The position numbers and the translations under genes are program-made. Positions 51,415 through 61,701 of a stretch of 64,000 bases of DNA are shown here, one piece after another. The DNA comes from Lysobacter auxotrophicus (GTDB lineage Bacteria; Pseudomonadota; Gammaproteobacteria; Xanthomonadales; Xanthomonadaceae): contig NZ_AP027041.1 in the NCBI RefSeq assembly GCF_027924565.1, positions 1,116,001 to 1,180,000 of the forward strand, read 5' to 3'. The number at the start of each line of letters is the position of its first letter. Positions within the stretch are counted from its first letter, which is position 1. Below the pieces are notes generated by a model. The model searched no databases and had not been told where the DNA came from. It was given only the letters and a program-made list of their open reading frames with translations.

Positions 51415-52578
51415 ATGCCGATCCGCGCCGTCGCCCTGCTGTTGTGCTGTCTTGCCATCGCCGCCTGCCAGCGTCCGGAACCCGAGACCACGCAGGGCAT
51501 GGTGATCGAGGAGGTCGCCGGCCCGCAGGACGGCGGCGCCATCAGCACCGCGCCGGTGAAGGTCGCGCCGGCCAAGCCGGAAGGCACGCGCCAGGCGCGT
51601 ACGTCGATCCGCGACATCGCGCGCCCCGAGCCCGCCCCGGAACCGCGCAAGCCCTGGGCGGCTCCGCTGGAACTCACCGCCGGCGTGGCGTCGATCAGCT
51701 GCGAACTCGATTACGTCCAGCAGGGCGACGGCGAGGTGCTGACGGCGTTCGATCGCGACGGCCTCAAGGCCGCGCTCGCGCCGTGCGAGCCGGGCGGCGT
51801 CGCGCGGCTGCGCTACAAGGGCAAGGTCACGGCGGAGTTCGGCACGCTGGTCGAACGTGTCACCGAAGTGGCCGATTCGCTGGACATCGGCAAGCGCGTG
51901 CTCGACATCGATTCGGCTGGCGGCCAGGTCGAGGACGCGATCCAGGCGGGCGATTACATCGCCGAATCGCGCTGGACGATCTGGGTGCGCGAAGGCGCGA
52001 TCTGCCACAGCGCGTGCGTCTTCATCCTGAGCGCCGGCGACACGCGGATGATCGCGGGGCAGGTGGGCATCCACCGCATCATCCGCATGAGCTCCACGGC
52101 GACCACGCGCGCGCAGCTCAACGCCGAACTGCGCGTGGTGTACGAACGCGTGCGCGACTACCTGGAGCGCAACGGCGCCGCCACCGCGGTGGCCGACCTG
52201 ATGATGGCGGTACCCAACCGCAGCCTGCGCCTGCTCACGACGGAAGAGCTGGAGCTGTACGGCCTGGATGGCGTGAACCCGGCGCAGGACGACCTCGACC
52301 GCCTGCGCCTGATGCGCAAATGCGGCGAGGACTTCGTGACCCGTCGCGATTCCTTCGTGCGCGCATTCGACAAGCGCTGCAAGACGCCCGACACCGACCT
52401 GGACGCGCTCAACGCATGCGGCCTGAAGCTGCGCACGGATTTCGGCTTCCCCGATCAGGCCTGCCCGTCCGAAAGTCCGCTGTCGGAATTCGACCGCGAC
52501 ACGGCAACGCTGGAACCGCCGCAGGGCACGCAGAGCGTGTCGAAGGCGGCGGAAGGGAAGCGGGGTGGGGATAGTTGA
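51415..52578 (+). CDS. Lipoprotein with ClpP/crotonase-type serine protease-like domain (COG3904-like)
   Basis: The 387-residue lipoprotein has a lipobox IAAC (Cys18) and a disordered Pro/Ala segment. A ClpP-type fold region (~110-260) contains DSAGGQVEDAIQAGDYI, the possible nucleophile in ICHSACVFILSAGDTR and a His in GQVGIHRI. The two Cys beside the Ser are a family feature. A C-terminal region has four further Cys. Proteolytic activity in the periplasm is inferred, not shown. Confidence 0.75.
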   Translation: MPIRAVALLLCCLAIAACQRPEPETTQGMVIEEVAGPQDGGAISTAPVKVAPAKPEGTRQARTSIRDIARPEPAPEPRKPWAAPLELTAGVASISCELDYVQQGDGEVLTAFDRDGLKAALAPCEPGGVARLRYKGKVTAEFGTLVERVTEVADSLDIGKRVLDIDSAGGQVEDAIQAGDYIAESRWTIWVREGAICHSACVFILSAGDTRMIAGQVGIHRIIRMSSTATTRAQLNAELRVVYERVRDYLERNGAATAVADLMMAVPNRSLRLLTTEELELYGLDGVNPAQDDLDRLRLMRKCGEDFVTRRDSFVRAFDKRCKTPDTDLDALNACGLKLRTDFGFPDQACPSESPLSEFDRDTATLEPPQGTQSVSKAAEGKRGGDS

Positions 52579-52770
52579 GGGTGGGATGGTTGAAGGTTGA
52601 TCGGGGGTTGCGGCTGAGAAGTTCCAGTTGCCGTTTCCCTGGCCCGCTCTTGATCGTCCTCACTCCATGGCTCAGCGCTCACCGCCGCACATCCTGTGTG
52701 GCGCACCTGATGAGCTGTTCAACAGTAACAGCAACGAAGACGACAACAGCAACGACAAATCGCTGCGCTT

Positions 52771-52808
52771 TTGTAGCCCGGGTGCGCTTCGCTTACCCGG
52801 GCTACAAG
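52771..52808. repeat. Family B self-complementary palindrome
   Basis: TTGTAGCCCGGGTGCGCTTC... with CTTACCCGGGCTACAAG folds back on itself (14-bp outer arms). Confidence 0.75.
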
Positions 52809-52861
52809 AACAAGGGCGGCGACGCGTCGTGATTCACGGGCTGGCGAAGCACGCCAACCAC

Positions 52862-54565
52862 TCAGTGCCTGAACTTCCCCGGCTCCGGCAGCGTCACCGG
52901 TACGCCGTTGGCGTCGCAATCGCCCGCCTTGCACAGCTCCGTGCGCAGGGCCGGCATCGATTGCAGCAGGAAGTGGAAGATCGTGTTCTGCTCGACGCTG
53001 CCGCGCACCGCGTCGCTGCCGGGGCCGCGCGCCCAGATGCCCACGTCGTCGCCGCCGTGCGATTCGCTTGCCGTCGGTACCAGGGCTTCCTGCAGGTAAT
53101 CCGGATCCTGCGTGTCGACCTTGCGCAGGTCGGGACGGCCGTTCTTCGGAATCTGCACGCCGCTCACGGTGTGCTGGAAGCGCTTGGGGCCTTCGGGCTG
53201 CTGCGCGCTCGCGCCGACGTAACCCGGGCCGTTGCTGTAGTTGAGCGTGGTGTACGGCAGGCCGAGCTGGTCCAGCGCGTAGTCGCCGACGCCGCCATCC
53301 TCGCCGCTGCTGCCGCGCACCTTGTCCAGGATCGGATTGCCGCGCTTGGGATAGCCCACGAAGCTCAGCGTATGCGAATGATCGGCGGTGACCAGGATCA
53401 GCGTGTCCTGCGCACTGGTCGCATCCACCGCGGCCTGCACCGCTTCGCTCAGCGCGATGGTGTCGGTAAGAGCGCGGTACGCGTTGCCGTAGTGGTGCGC
53501 GTGATCGATGCGGCCGCCTTCCACGAGCAGCACGAAGCCCTTGTCGTTCTGCTTCAGGCGCGCGATCGCGGTGCGCGTCATCTCCGCGAGCGTCGGCTCG
53601 CCGGCGCCGTCGGCCGCGCGATCGGCCGAGAACTGCATGTGGTCGGGTTCGAACAGTGCGAGCAGCGGGCCGCTCGACGGCGCGTCGGCGAGCTGCTGCG
53701 CGTTCCACACGTAGGTGCCGGCGGGATGGCGCTGCTTCCACTGCGCGATGAGGTCGCGACCATCGAGGCGTTCGCCGACCTTGTCGTCGTATTCGGGATC
53801 GCGCTCGGACACCGGCATGAAGTTCTTGCGACCGCCGCCCATCAGCACGTCCGGGCCGTTGCCGAACGGTGTTTCCACCAGCTGGCGCGCGATGTCGACG
53901 CAGCCGGCCGCGCGCGCCTCGTCGGTGAGTTCGGTGTCGTTCTCCCAGTTGCGCTCGGGCACGTGGGTGAAGGTCGCGCCGGGCGTCGCGTGCGTCACGC
54001 GCGTGGTGGTGACCACGCCGGTGGCGAAGCCGCGACTGGCCGCGAGTTCCCACAAGGTCAGCATCGGCACCGCCCGTGCGCCCGCGCAGTCGCGGCGCAT
54101 CGGTTGCTGGCCGATGCTCAGCACGCCCGCGCGCGTCTTCACGCCGGTGGCCATGGCGCTCATCGTGCCGGCCGAGTCGGGCGTCTGCGAATCGGTGTTG
54201 TAGGTCTTGCTCAGCGCGGTGGCGGGGAAGCGTTCCCAGCTCAGCCGGTTGTTCTCGCCCGGGCCGCCCTTGCGCTGGCCGTCCAGGATGCGCGCGGCGG
54301 CGACGGTCGTGAGGCTCATGCCGTCGCCGACAAAGAGGATGACGTTCTTCGCGCGACCGCCCATCGCGCCGCGTTCGGCCGCCTGCGCGGCGCCGTCGCG
54401 GAACCACCACTGCGGCGTTTCGCCGGCCGGGTGCCGGATCGCGGGAACCTCGACATCGATCGCGGTGGACTTTGCCGCATCGGGCGCGCGGCCGCCGGTG
54501 GCGCAGGCGGAAACGAGCAGGGTCGTGGCGAGGGCGAGTGCGGCAGCACGGATCGGTCGTGACAT
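52862..54565 (-). CDS. Alkaline phosphatase, PhoA-type lipoprotein
   Basis: The 567-residue lipoprotein (lipobox VSAC, Cys21) belongs to the alkaline phosphatase family. The nucleophile Ser is in QTPDSAGTMSAMATG, with metal ligands in LFVGDGMSLTTV, VTHATPGA, VEGGRIDHAHHYGN, TADHSHTL and ESHGGDDVG. It removes phosphate from esters at the cell surface or periplasm. Longer than E. coli PhoA (471), with extra loops. Confidence 0.93.
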   Translation of the reverse strand: MSRPIRAAALALATTLLVSACATGGRAPDAAKSTAIDVEVPAIRHPAGETPQWWFRDGAAQAAERGAMGGRAKNVILFVGDGMSLTTVAAARILDGQRKGGPGENNRLSWERFPATALSKTYNTDSQTPDSAGTMSAMATGVKTRAGVLSIGQQPMRRDCAGARAVPMLTLWELAASRGFATGVVTTTRVTHATPGATFTHVPERNWENDTELTDEARAAGCVDIARQLVETPFGNGPDVLMGGGRKNFMPVSERDPEYDDKVGERLDGRDLIAQWKQRHPAGTYVWNAQQLADAPSSGPLLALFEPDHMQFSADRAADGAGEPTLAEMTRTAIARLKQNDKGFVLLVEGGRIDHAHHYGNAYRALTDTIALSEAVQAAVDATSAQDTLILVTADHSHTLSFVGYPKRGNPILDKVRGSSGEDGGVGDYALDQLGLPYTTLNYSNGPGYVGASAQQPEGPKRFQHTVSGVQIPKNGRPDLRKVDTQDPDYLQEALVPTASESHGGDDVGIWARGPGSDAVRGSVEQNTIFHFLLQSMPALRTELCKAGDCDANGVPVTLPEPGKFRH

Positions 54566-54707
54566 TCGTAAAGGCTTTGGAAAGGCAAACCGCGATTATG
54601 GGGCGCGTTATTGCAGCTGCGGGACACCGGCGTTGCATTCGCGGGGTCGTCACCCCCTCCGGTGTGGGCTATCGTTCCAAGCCGACAATTTAGGTAAAGA
54701 GGTCCGG

Positions 54708-56006
54708 ATGAAGCTGGTGTCTGCCTGGTTGCGAATCCCGTTCTGGCAGCGCGTGCTGGCGGGCTTCGTATTGGGCGCGCTGGCGGGCTGGGCGTTCGGC
54801 CACTCCGCCGAGACCTGGTTCGGGCCGCTGGGTACCGTCTACGTCACGCTGATCAAGATGATCGCCGTCCCGCTGGTGTTCTTCGCGGTGATGAACGCCA
54901 TTGGCAGCCTGCACGGGCAGAAGTCCGTCGCCGCGCTGGGCGGCCGCACGTTCGCGTGGTTCGCGATCACCGCCGCGCTCGCGGTCGGCGTCGGGCTGCT
55001 CATCGGCTGGCTGCTGCAGCCCGGCCACGGCGTCACCGGCCTGACCATGGCGTCCGATTACACCGTGCGCGTGGTGCCGTCGCCCAAGGACGTGCTGCTC
55101 GACGTCATCCCGACCAATCCGTTCAAGGCGCTTTCCGAAGGCAAGATCCTGCAGGTGATCGTCTTCGCCGGGCTGGTGGGTTTCGCGCTGGTGAAGCTGG
55201 GCGAGCGCGTGTCCGGCCTGCGCAAGCTCGTGGGCGAAGCCAGCGACACGATGGTGCAGGTCACGCGCTTCGTGCTCGAAATGACGCCCCTGGGCACGTT
55301 CGGGCTGATCGCTTCGCTGGTCGGCGCCTACGGTTTCGAGAAGCTGCTGCCGCTGGGCACGTTTGTTTTCGCGCTGTACCTGGCGTGCGCGATCCACATC
55401 GTGTTCGTGTACGGCAGCCTCATCGCCATGCACGGGCTCAATCCGCTGAAGTTCTTCCGCGGCGCGGCGCCGGGCATGCAGGTGGCGTTCGTGGCGTCGT
55501 CGAGTTTCGCCGCCATGCCGGCGGCGATCCGCTCGGTCACGCACAACCTCGGCGTCGACAAGGATTACGCGGCGTTCGCCGTGCCACTGGGCGCGAGCAT
55601 CAAGATGGACGGCTGCGGCGCGATCTATCCGGCGCTGACCTCGATGTTCGTCGCGCAGTACTTCGGCCTGCACCTGGAGCCGGGGCAGTACGCGACGATC
55701 CTCATCGCCTCGGTGCTCGGCAGCTTCGGCACGGCAGGCGTTCCGGGCACCGCGATCGTCATGGTGACGCTGGTGCTCTCCGCCGCGGGGCTGCCGCTGG
55801 AAGGGATCGGGTACCTCGTCGCCATCGACCGCGTGCTCGACATGATGCGCACGATGACCAACGTGACGGGCCAGATGGTGGTGCCGGTGATCGTGGCGAA
55901 AGAGGCCGGGCTGCTAGATCGCGACGTGTACGAGGCGGCATCGAGCAACCTCGGCATCGCCGCCGGCGAGAAGGCCGAAGTGCGGGCCACGAAGGAAATC
56001 GGCTGA
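54708..56006 (+). CDS. Dicarboxylate/amino acid:cation symporter (Glt/DAACS family)
   Basis: The 432-residue carrier has the signature of the sodium- or proton-coupled glutamate/aspartate/C4-dicarboxylate family: VTLIKMIAVPLVFFAV, the Ser-rich reentrant loop FVASSSFAAMPA, GASIKMDGCGAIYPAL and DRVLDMMRTMTNVTGQ. AAAGAGG at 54697-54703 serves as binding site. Its stop overlaps the start of the next gene. Confidence 0.93.
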   Translation: MKLVSAWLRIPFWQRVLAGFVLGALAGWAFGHSAETWFGPLGTVYVTLIKMIAVPLVFFAVMNAIGSLHGQKSVAALGGRTFAWFAITAALAVGVGLLIGWLLQPGHGVTGLTMASDYTVRVVPSPKDVLLDVIPTNPFKALSEGKILQVIVFAGLVGFALVKLGERVSGLRKLVGEASDTMVQVTRFVLEMTPLGTFGLIASLVGAYGFEKLLPLGTFVFALYLACAIHIVFVYGSLIAMHGLNPLKFFRGAAPGMQVAFVASSSFAAMPAAIRSVTHNLGVDKDYAAFAVPLGASIKMDGCGAIYPALTSMFVAQYFGLHLEPGQYATILIASVLGSFGTAGVPGTAIVMVTLVLSAAGLPLEGIGYLVAIDRVLDMMRTMTNVTGQMVVPVIVAKEAGLLDRDVYEAASSNLGIAAGEKAEVRATKEIG

Positions 56007-56424
56007 TGGTCGCCGCGCAGGTGGAACTGGTCGAACGGTTCCCCGGCGCGGACGATTACTGCCGATTGCGCTCCGATGCCGGCATGGCGCCGCGCACGAT
56101 CGAGGCGGCGCAGCGCGGATTGCCCAACACGCTCTACGGCGTGAGCCTGCTGCACGACGGCCGCGTGGTCGGCATGGGCCGGGTGATCGGCGACGGCGGC
56201 TGCTTCTTCATCGTGGTCGACATCGCCGTGGCGCCGGCGCTGCAGGGGCAGGGGCTCGGCAAACGCATCATGACCGCGCTGGATGCCTGGCTGCGCGCGA
56301 ACGCGCCCCGCCGTCGGCGGTCGTGTCGCTGGCGGCCGATGGCGACGCCCGGCACCTTTACGCCAGATTCGGCTTCGCGGAGACCGCCCCGTATTCGGTC
56401 AACATGGAGTATCAGGTCCCGTAA
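56006..56424 (+). pseudogene. GNAT acetyltransferase gene disrupted by a frameshift
   Basis: The first frame encodes a GNAT core (VVDIAVAPALQGQGLGKRIMTALDAWLRANAP) up to 56308. The expected end (PSAVVSLAADGDARHLYARF, then GFAETAPYSVNMEYQVP and TAA at 56422) is in another frame from 56308. One missing C in the CCCC run 56306-56309 explains the shift, and adding it gives a normal ~140-residue protein. It may be real loss or a sequencing error. Starts by sharing an A with the symporter stop. Confidence 0.8.
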
Positions 56425-56451
56425 GCCGGCCACGACTTCAGGGAGGACGCC

Positions 56452-57003
56452 ATGCCGCATCGTTTCTGGATCCTGTGCACCTGCATCGCGGTGCTCTGCG
56501 GTTGCGCCACGCAGGCGCCGTTCGCGAACGACGACGCCACGCGCGCGGGCCAGGTCGGCATGAACGAGATCAGCGCGCTGATCCCGCAACCTTCGCGCAT
56601 GGAACTGGCGGACAACGAATCGTTCCTGATGCCGCTGGAAGACGACGCGAACCCGATGCCGACCTATCCCGATGCGTTGCTCGCGCAGCAGCTGCCGGTG
56701 CAGGCGGTGTGCGTGCGCGTCGGCGTGAGTCGCGAGGGCGGCGTGCTCTCGTCCTCGCCGGCGGTGGCGCCGCCCAATTGCCCGGAGCCGGCCGATCCGG
56801 CGTTCTTCGATGCGGCTCGTCGCGCCGTCGCCCGTTGGCGTTACGACCCGGCGCTTCGTTGCGTGTTCCCCAACGCGAAGACGAAGAACGACACGGAGGG
56901 CAGCTGCGGCGGCTACACGGAAATCCCCGAAGCGGTGACGCTCACCTACCGCTTCGTGTTCGAGCAGAAGGAAGGCCGCGGCAGCGTGCGGATGGCGCGC
57001 TGA
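56452..57003 (+). CDS. Lipoprotein with TonB C-terminal-like domain
   Basis: The 183-residue lipoprotein (lipobox LCGC, Cys18) has a TonB-C-like part: PTYPDALLAQQLPVQAVCVRVGVSREGGV and AARRAVARWRYDPALRC. Unlike TonB it lacks an inner membrane anchor and a Pro-rich spacer. It may act as a stand-alone periplasmic partner. Four Cys in the domain suggest disulfides. Confidence 0.72.
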   Translation: MPHRFWILCTCIAVLCGCATQAPFANDDATRAGQVGMNEISALIPQPSRMELADNESFLMPLEDDANPMPTYPDALLAQQLPVQAVCVRVGVSREGGVLSSSPAVAPPNCPEPADPAFFDAARRAVARWRYDPALRCVFPNAKTKNDTEGSCGGYTEIPEAVTLTYRFVFEQKEGRGSVRMAR

Positions 57004-57006
57004 CGG

Positions 57007-57494
57007 TCAGACGCGCGAATACGACCACGACAGCATCCGCCCGTCGCGATACGGCATCACGCCGTGGAACGCGCGCGGATCGTCGTCGAACACGAGCGGC
57101 AGGAAGTTGCGGTCGCCTTCCCACATCGGCAGGTCGTCGAGCTTCTCGATCGGCACCCATTCCAGCGTGCCTTCGGGATTGCTCGCGTGCGGCGTGCCGG
57201 AAAAGCGCGTGATCACGAAGACGAAACCAAGCCAGTCCTCACCGTGCTTGCCGAAGCCCGGCCAGCTGATCGTGCCGCGCAGCTGCATGGCCTCGCAGTC
57301 GATGCCGGCTTCCTCGTGGATCTCGCGACGCATCCCGGCCACGACGTCCTCGTCGCGTTCGATCTTGCCGCCAAGGCCGTTGTACTTGCCGAGCTGGTGA
57401 TCGTCCGGCCGCGCGTTGCGATGGACCATCAGCACCTCGCGGCCATCGGGCGAGAGCACGTAACCAAGCGTGGCGACGATAGGCGTGTACGGCA

Positions 57495-57495
<1 letters not shown>
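57007..57495 (-). CDS. Nudix hydrolase (MutT/8-oxo-dGTP diphosphatase-like)
   Basis: The 162-residue protein has the Nudix box GGKIERDEDVVAGMRREIHEEAGI at residues ~43-66. Its start ATG shares an A with the stop of the metallo-beta-lactamase gene, so they are co-transcribed. Substrates may be oxidised nucleotides; residues around GKYNGLGGKIE resemble human MTH1-type enzymes. Confidence 0.9.
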
Positions 57496-58445
<950 letters not shown>

Positions 58446-58871
58446 TCAGGGCACGCGCGGCAACGTCGTCCGGCGATGGACCAGACGCACGGCGAGCAGC
58501 GCGACGGGAATCGGCAGCAGCAGCCCGGCAACGGACAGCCACGTCGGATGCGGCACCTTCATGATCATGCCCACCACGCCGGACAGCACCACCAGCGCGA
58601 CCAGCAGCGCGGCGGCGGTCTGGTGGCGCGCGAGTTTCGCCGCCGCGAGCGCGCCGATGAACGTGCCGAGCACCCAGGCCACCAGCACCAGCAATTTCGC
58701 GGCGAAGGGCATGCCGGCGATGAAGGCGGCGAAGGCGGCTTCGTTGGCGGGATCGGTCGGATCCAGCCCCGCCGGCGGCGGCCAGAAACGGTGGCCGAGC
58801 GTTTCGACCGCGGCGATCACCGCGATCGCGACCACCACGCCCACCAGCATCCCCAGGATCGTGCGTCCCAT
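58446..58871 (-). CDS. Small inner membrane protein
   Basis: The 141-residue product has four predicted helices (MLVGVVVAIAVIAAVETLGH, FAAKLLVLVAWVLGTFIGAL, LLVALVVLSGVVGMIM and VAGLLLPIPVALLAV). I do not recognise a function. An ATG at 58889 is an alternative start. It is divergent from the FMN reductase. Confidence 0.75.
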   Translation of the reverse strand: MGRTILGMLVGVVVAIAVIAAVETLGHRFWPPPAGLDPTDPANEAAFAAFIAGMPFAAKLLVLVAWVLGTFIGALAAAKLARHQTAAALLVALVVLSGVVGMIMKVPHPTWLSVAGLLLPIPVALLAVRLVHRRTTLPRVP

Positions 58872-58988
58872 TCCCGCCTCTCCGTCCATCGCAAGTGCGG
58901 CGAGCATCGCGCGCGCACGTTGCCGCCGCAAGCGCGCGCGGCCGCGCATAATCGATGGCCTTACCGGAACTGCTGCACGGAGTCCGCA

Positions 58989-59600
58989 ATGCCCGATTCG
59001 CCGCCCCGCCTGCTCGCCTTCGCCGGCAGCCTGCGCCAGGGCTCGTACAACCGGCGCCTGATCCACGTGCTGGCCGAAGGCGCACGCGCCGCCGGCGCGC
59101 AGGTCACGCTGATCGAACTGCGCGACTTCCCGCTGCCGATCTACGACGGCGACATCGAGGCCGATGGCATGCCCGATGCCGTGCGCCAGCTGCAGGCGCT
59201 CATGGCCGAACACGACGGCCTGCTCATCAGCACGCCCGAATACAACGGCTCCATGCCGGCGCTGGTGAAGAACACGCTGGACTGGATTTCGCGGCCGATC
59301 GAATCCGGCCGCTCGGGCGTGACGCTGTTCCAGGACAAGGTGGCCGGCATCGTGTCCGCGTCGCCCGGTCCGCTCGGCGGCCTGCGTTCGCTGCTGGTGC
59401 TGCGCGACGCGCTGGCCAAGCTCGGCCTGCTCGTGGTGCCGCAGCAGATCGCGGTGGGGCAGGCGGCCGACAAGCTCACCGACTACGGCGTCCTCAACGA
59501 CGACCGGCTGCGCACGGGCGTGCACGGCGTCGGCGCGGCGGTGGTCCGGCATCTGGGTGTGATGAACGCAATGGGCGATCGAAAAGGAGCGACGGCATGA
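58989..59600 (+). CDS. NADPH-dependent FMN reductase (flavodoxin-like)
   Basis: The 203-residue protein has the FMN-binding GSLRQGSYNRRL and TPEYNGSMPALVKNTLDW motifs of the NADPH-dependent FMN reductase/azoreductase family. It reduces flavins, quinones or related electron acceptors in the cytosol. Its stop overlaps the thioesterase start (ATGA). Confidence 0.92.
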   Translation: MPDSPPRLLAFAGSLRQGSYNRRLIHVLAEGARAAGAQVTLIELRDFPLPIYDGDIEADGMPDAVRQLQALMAEHDGLLISTPEYNGSMPALVKNTLDWISRPIESGRSGVTLFQDKVAGIVSASPGPLGGLRSLLVLRDALAKLGLLVVPQQIAVGQAADKLTDYGVLNDDRLRTGVHGVGAAVVRHLGVMNAMGDRKGATA

Positions 59601-60097
59601 GCGGACGTCAGCGCGAACTCAACCTGCGGTTCCTCGCCGAACCCACCGACGTGAACTACGGCGGGAAGGTCCACGGCGGCATGGTGATGAAGTGGATCGA
59701 CCAGGCCGGCTACGCGGCGGCGGTCGGCTGGAGCGGTACCTATAGCGTGACGGTCGCCGTCGGCGGCATCCGCTTCGTCGCGCCGATCCGCATCTCCGAC
59801 CTGGTGACTGTGCACACGAAGCTGGTCCACACCGGCACCACGAGCATGCATTTCGCCGTGGACGTGAAGGCGCGCGACCCGATGGAAGGGCCGGAGCAGG
59901 AGCGGTTGTGCACGCACTGCATCATCGTCTTCGTCGCCCTGGACGCGGTGGAAGGCAAACCGACCCCCGTGCCTGCCTGGACGCCGGTCAACGACGATGA
60001 CAAGCGCCTGGCCGAGTACGCCCTGAAGGTGATGGAGCTGAGCAAGGGCATCGAGGAGACGGTGCAGCGCCTGTCCGCGCTCAACGAGGGCGCCTGA
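59597..60097 (+). CDS. Acyl-CoA thioesterase (hotdog fold)
   Basis: The 166-residue protein has the hotdog core TDVNYGGKVHGGMVMKWIDQAGYAAA, with the catalytic Asp in KWIDQAG and IVFVALDAVEGKP as in YciA/ACOT families. It hydrolyses acyl-CoA to free acid. AAAAGGAG at 59582-59589 lies within the reductase gene, so the two are coupled. Confidence 0.9.
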   Translation: MSGRQRELNLRFLAEPTDVNYGGKVHGGMVMKWIDQAGYAAAVGWSGTYSVTVAVGGIRFVAPIRISDLVTVHTKLVHTGTTSMHFAVDVKARDPMEGPEQERLCTHCIIVFVALDAVEGKPTPVPAWTPVNDDDKRLAEYALKVMELSKGIEETVQRLSALNEGA

Positions 60098-60108
60098 GCG
60101 TCCGGCTG

Positions 60109-60141
60109 TTGTAGCCCGGGTACGCCAAGCGCACCCGGGGA
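60109..60141. repeat. Family B unit
   Basis: TTGTAGCCCGGGTACGCCAA... with GCGCACCCGGGGA is one degenerate unit, between the thioesterase stop and its terminator. Confidence 0.65.
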
Positions 60142-60188
60142 GGTGTCGCGGCGCATGAACGATGGAGCCAAATAAATCGATCCAAAGA

Positions 60189-60214
60189 AAAAGGCCGCCT
60201 TCCGGCGGCCTTTT
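60189..60214. terminator. Bidirectional Rho-independent terminator
   Basis: The arms AAAAGGCCGCC and GGCGGCCTTTT surround TTCC. It serves the thioesterase (plus) and the first NlpC/P60 gene (minus). Confidence 0.85.
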
Positions 60215-60235
60215 CGGTTCGAAGCGTGGCGCGAC

Positions 60236-60916
60236 TCAGATGCCGTCGACGCGGCGCGCTTCGATGAACTTCTGGCCCCAGTAGCCGCCTTCGAGGCTGG
60301 AGACCTGCACGTCCTTGCCGCGGCTCGGGGCGTGGACGAAGCGGCCTTCGCCGACGTAGATGCCCACGTGGTCGACGCGGCCGCGACGGCCGAAGAACAC
60401 CAGGTCGCCGGCGTTCAGCTTGGCGCGGTCGTTCACCAGTTCGCCGGTCTTGGCCATTTCGCGCGAGACGCGGGGCAGTTCGATGCCCAGGGCGTTGCGG
60501 AATACGTAGCCGACCAGGCCCGAGCAGTCGAAACCCTTGTTCGGATCGCTGCCGCCCCAGCGGTACGGGGTGCCCAGCAGCGCCATGGCGCGCTGCAGGA
60601 CGGTCTTGATCTTGCCCTGCTCCTCGGCGGGGAGCTGCGCCATCGGCTCGCCGGCGGAGGCGGCGGGAACCAGGTAACGGTTCATGTCGGTGGCGAGTAG
60701 CAGCGCGCGGTCGGAGAGGCTCATCGCCTCCGGCAGCGTGTTGTGCGCGACCGGGGCCGGTGCGTCGGCCGAATCGCCCGCCAGGGACGAGGTGGGCATC
60801 TGCTGGGCGAAGGCCGGAACGGCCATCAGGGCCAGCGCGGCGGCGATCGCGAACCGGATCTGGATCCGGCGTCGGAAGGTCGGGGCGGCGAGGGCGCCTG
60901 GGGTCGAAAAGGGCAT
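60236..60916 (-). CDS. Exported NlpC/P60 (C40) peptidase
   Basis: The 226-residue protein has a signal peptide (VPAFA-QQM) and a C40 domain with catalytic Cys in GFDCSGLVGYVF, His in DHVGIYVGEGRFVHAP. These enzymes cut the cross-bridge peptides of peptidoglycan. GTG 60919 is an alternative start. The protein at 61052 is a close paralogue. Confidence 0.92.
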   Translation of the reverse strand: MPFSTPGALAAPTFRRRIQIRFAIAAALALMAVPAFAQQMPTSSLAGDSADAPAPVAHNTLPEAMSLSDRALLLATDMNRYLVPAASAGEPMAQLPAEEQGKIKTVLQRAMALLGTPYRWGGSDPNKGFDCSGLVGYVFRNALGIELPRVSREMAKTGELVNDRAKLNAGDLVFFGRRGRVDHVGIYVGEGRFVHAPSRGKDVQVSSLEGGYWGQKFIEARRVDGI

Positions 60917-61051
60917 CACGCAGAGTTCACGGCAAAACAGTCGCCGGGGATGATGCCTGCGTGAAAGATTAATGTCGTTCGGATTTCGTTATGAAGTCGT
61001 TAATGCGCTTCGGACGACGTCACAAATCGTGCCAACGGCTTCACTTCAGCT

Positions 61052-61609
61052 TCACCGAAGGACCCGCTTCGCCCCGGTGTAGTGATCCCGCCAGTAGCTG
61101 CCGTCGAGGTGGTCCAGCCGCACCGTGCCGCCGGTGCTGGGGGCATGGACGAACCGGCCTTCGCCCACGTAGATCCCGACGTGCGTGACGGTGCCGCCCT
61201 GGCCGAAGAACACCAGGTCGCCCGCGGCGAGGCGGTCCGGGACGATCCGCGGCCCCTGGAAGGCCGCCAGGTCGCGCGAGGTCCGCGGCAGGCTGAGAGA
61301 CAGCATGTCCCGGTAGACATAGTTCACCAGCCCGCTGCAGTCGAAGCCGCCTTCGGGCGTGTTGCCGCCGAAGCGGTAGGGCGTGCCGACCAGGCTGATC
61401 GCCCGCATCAGCACCGCATTCGCGGCGACCGGATCGGCCGGTTCGACCACTGGCCACACGCGCTGTTGCGGCGGTGGCGCGCGGCGTACGGTTTCATGCC
61501 CGCCGCCGCAGCCTGCGAGCGCAGCCACGAGCGCGATCAGGAGAAAGAGGCGGAGGCCGCGTGCTGGCGCGGGAATGAGCTTGCCGGGATAATGCCGAGC
61601 TTTCGTCAC
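61052..61609 (-). CDS. NlpC/P60 (C40) peptidase, lipoprotein
   Basis: The 185-residue lipoprotein (lipobox LAGC, Cys34) has a C40 domain with Cys in GFDCSGLVNYVY and His in THVGIYVGEGRFVHAP. The start is a GTG at 61609. It is a membrane-anchored counterpart of the soluble paralogue downstream, 136 bases apart. Confidence 0.9.
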   Translation of the reverse strand: MTKARHYPGKLIPAPARGLRLFLLIALVAALAGCGGGHETVRRAPPPQQRVWPVVEPADPVAANAVLMRAISLVGTPYRFGGNTPEGGFDCSGLVNYVYRDMLSLSLPRTSRDLAAFQGPRIVPDRLAAGDLVFFGQGGTVTHVGIYVGEGRFVHAPSTGGTVRLDHLDGSYWRDHYTGAKRVLR

Positions 61610-61701
61610 GGCCGGTACTTTGGCCGTTCATGTCGCCGACGGCAAGCCTGCCGCCGCACCCGGGCCGCCGCCGTCGCGGCCACCAGCCGAGTTCCAGTCC
61701 A

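Noticed and set aside
52575-52832. Small open frames between the ClpP-like lipoprotein and phosphatase genes
   Set aside because: They run across a palindromic repeat and have no homology I recognise, no binding site and no sensible composition.
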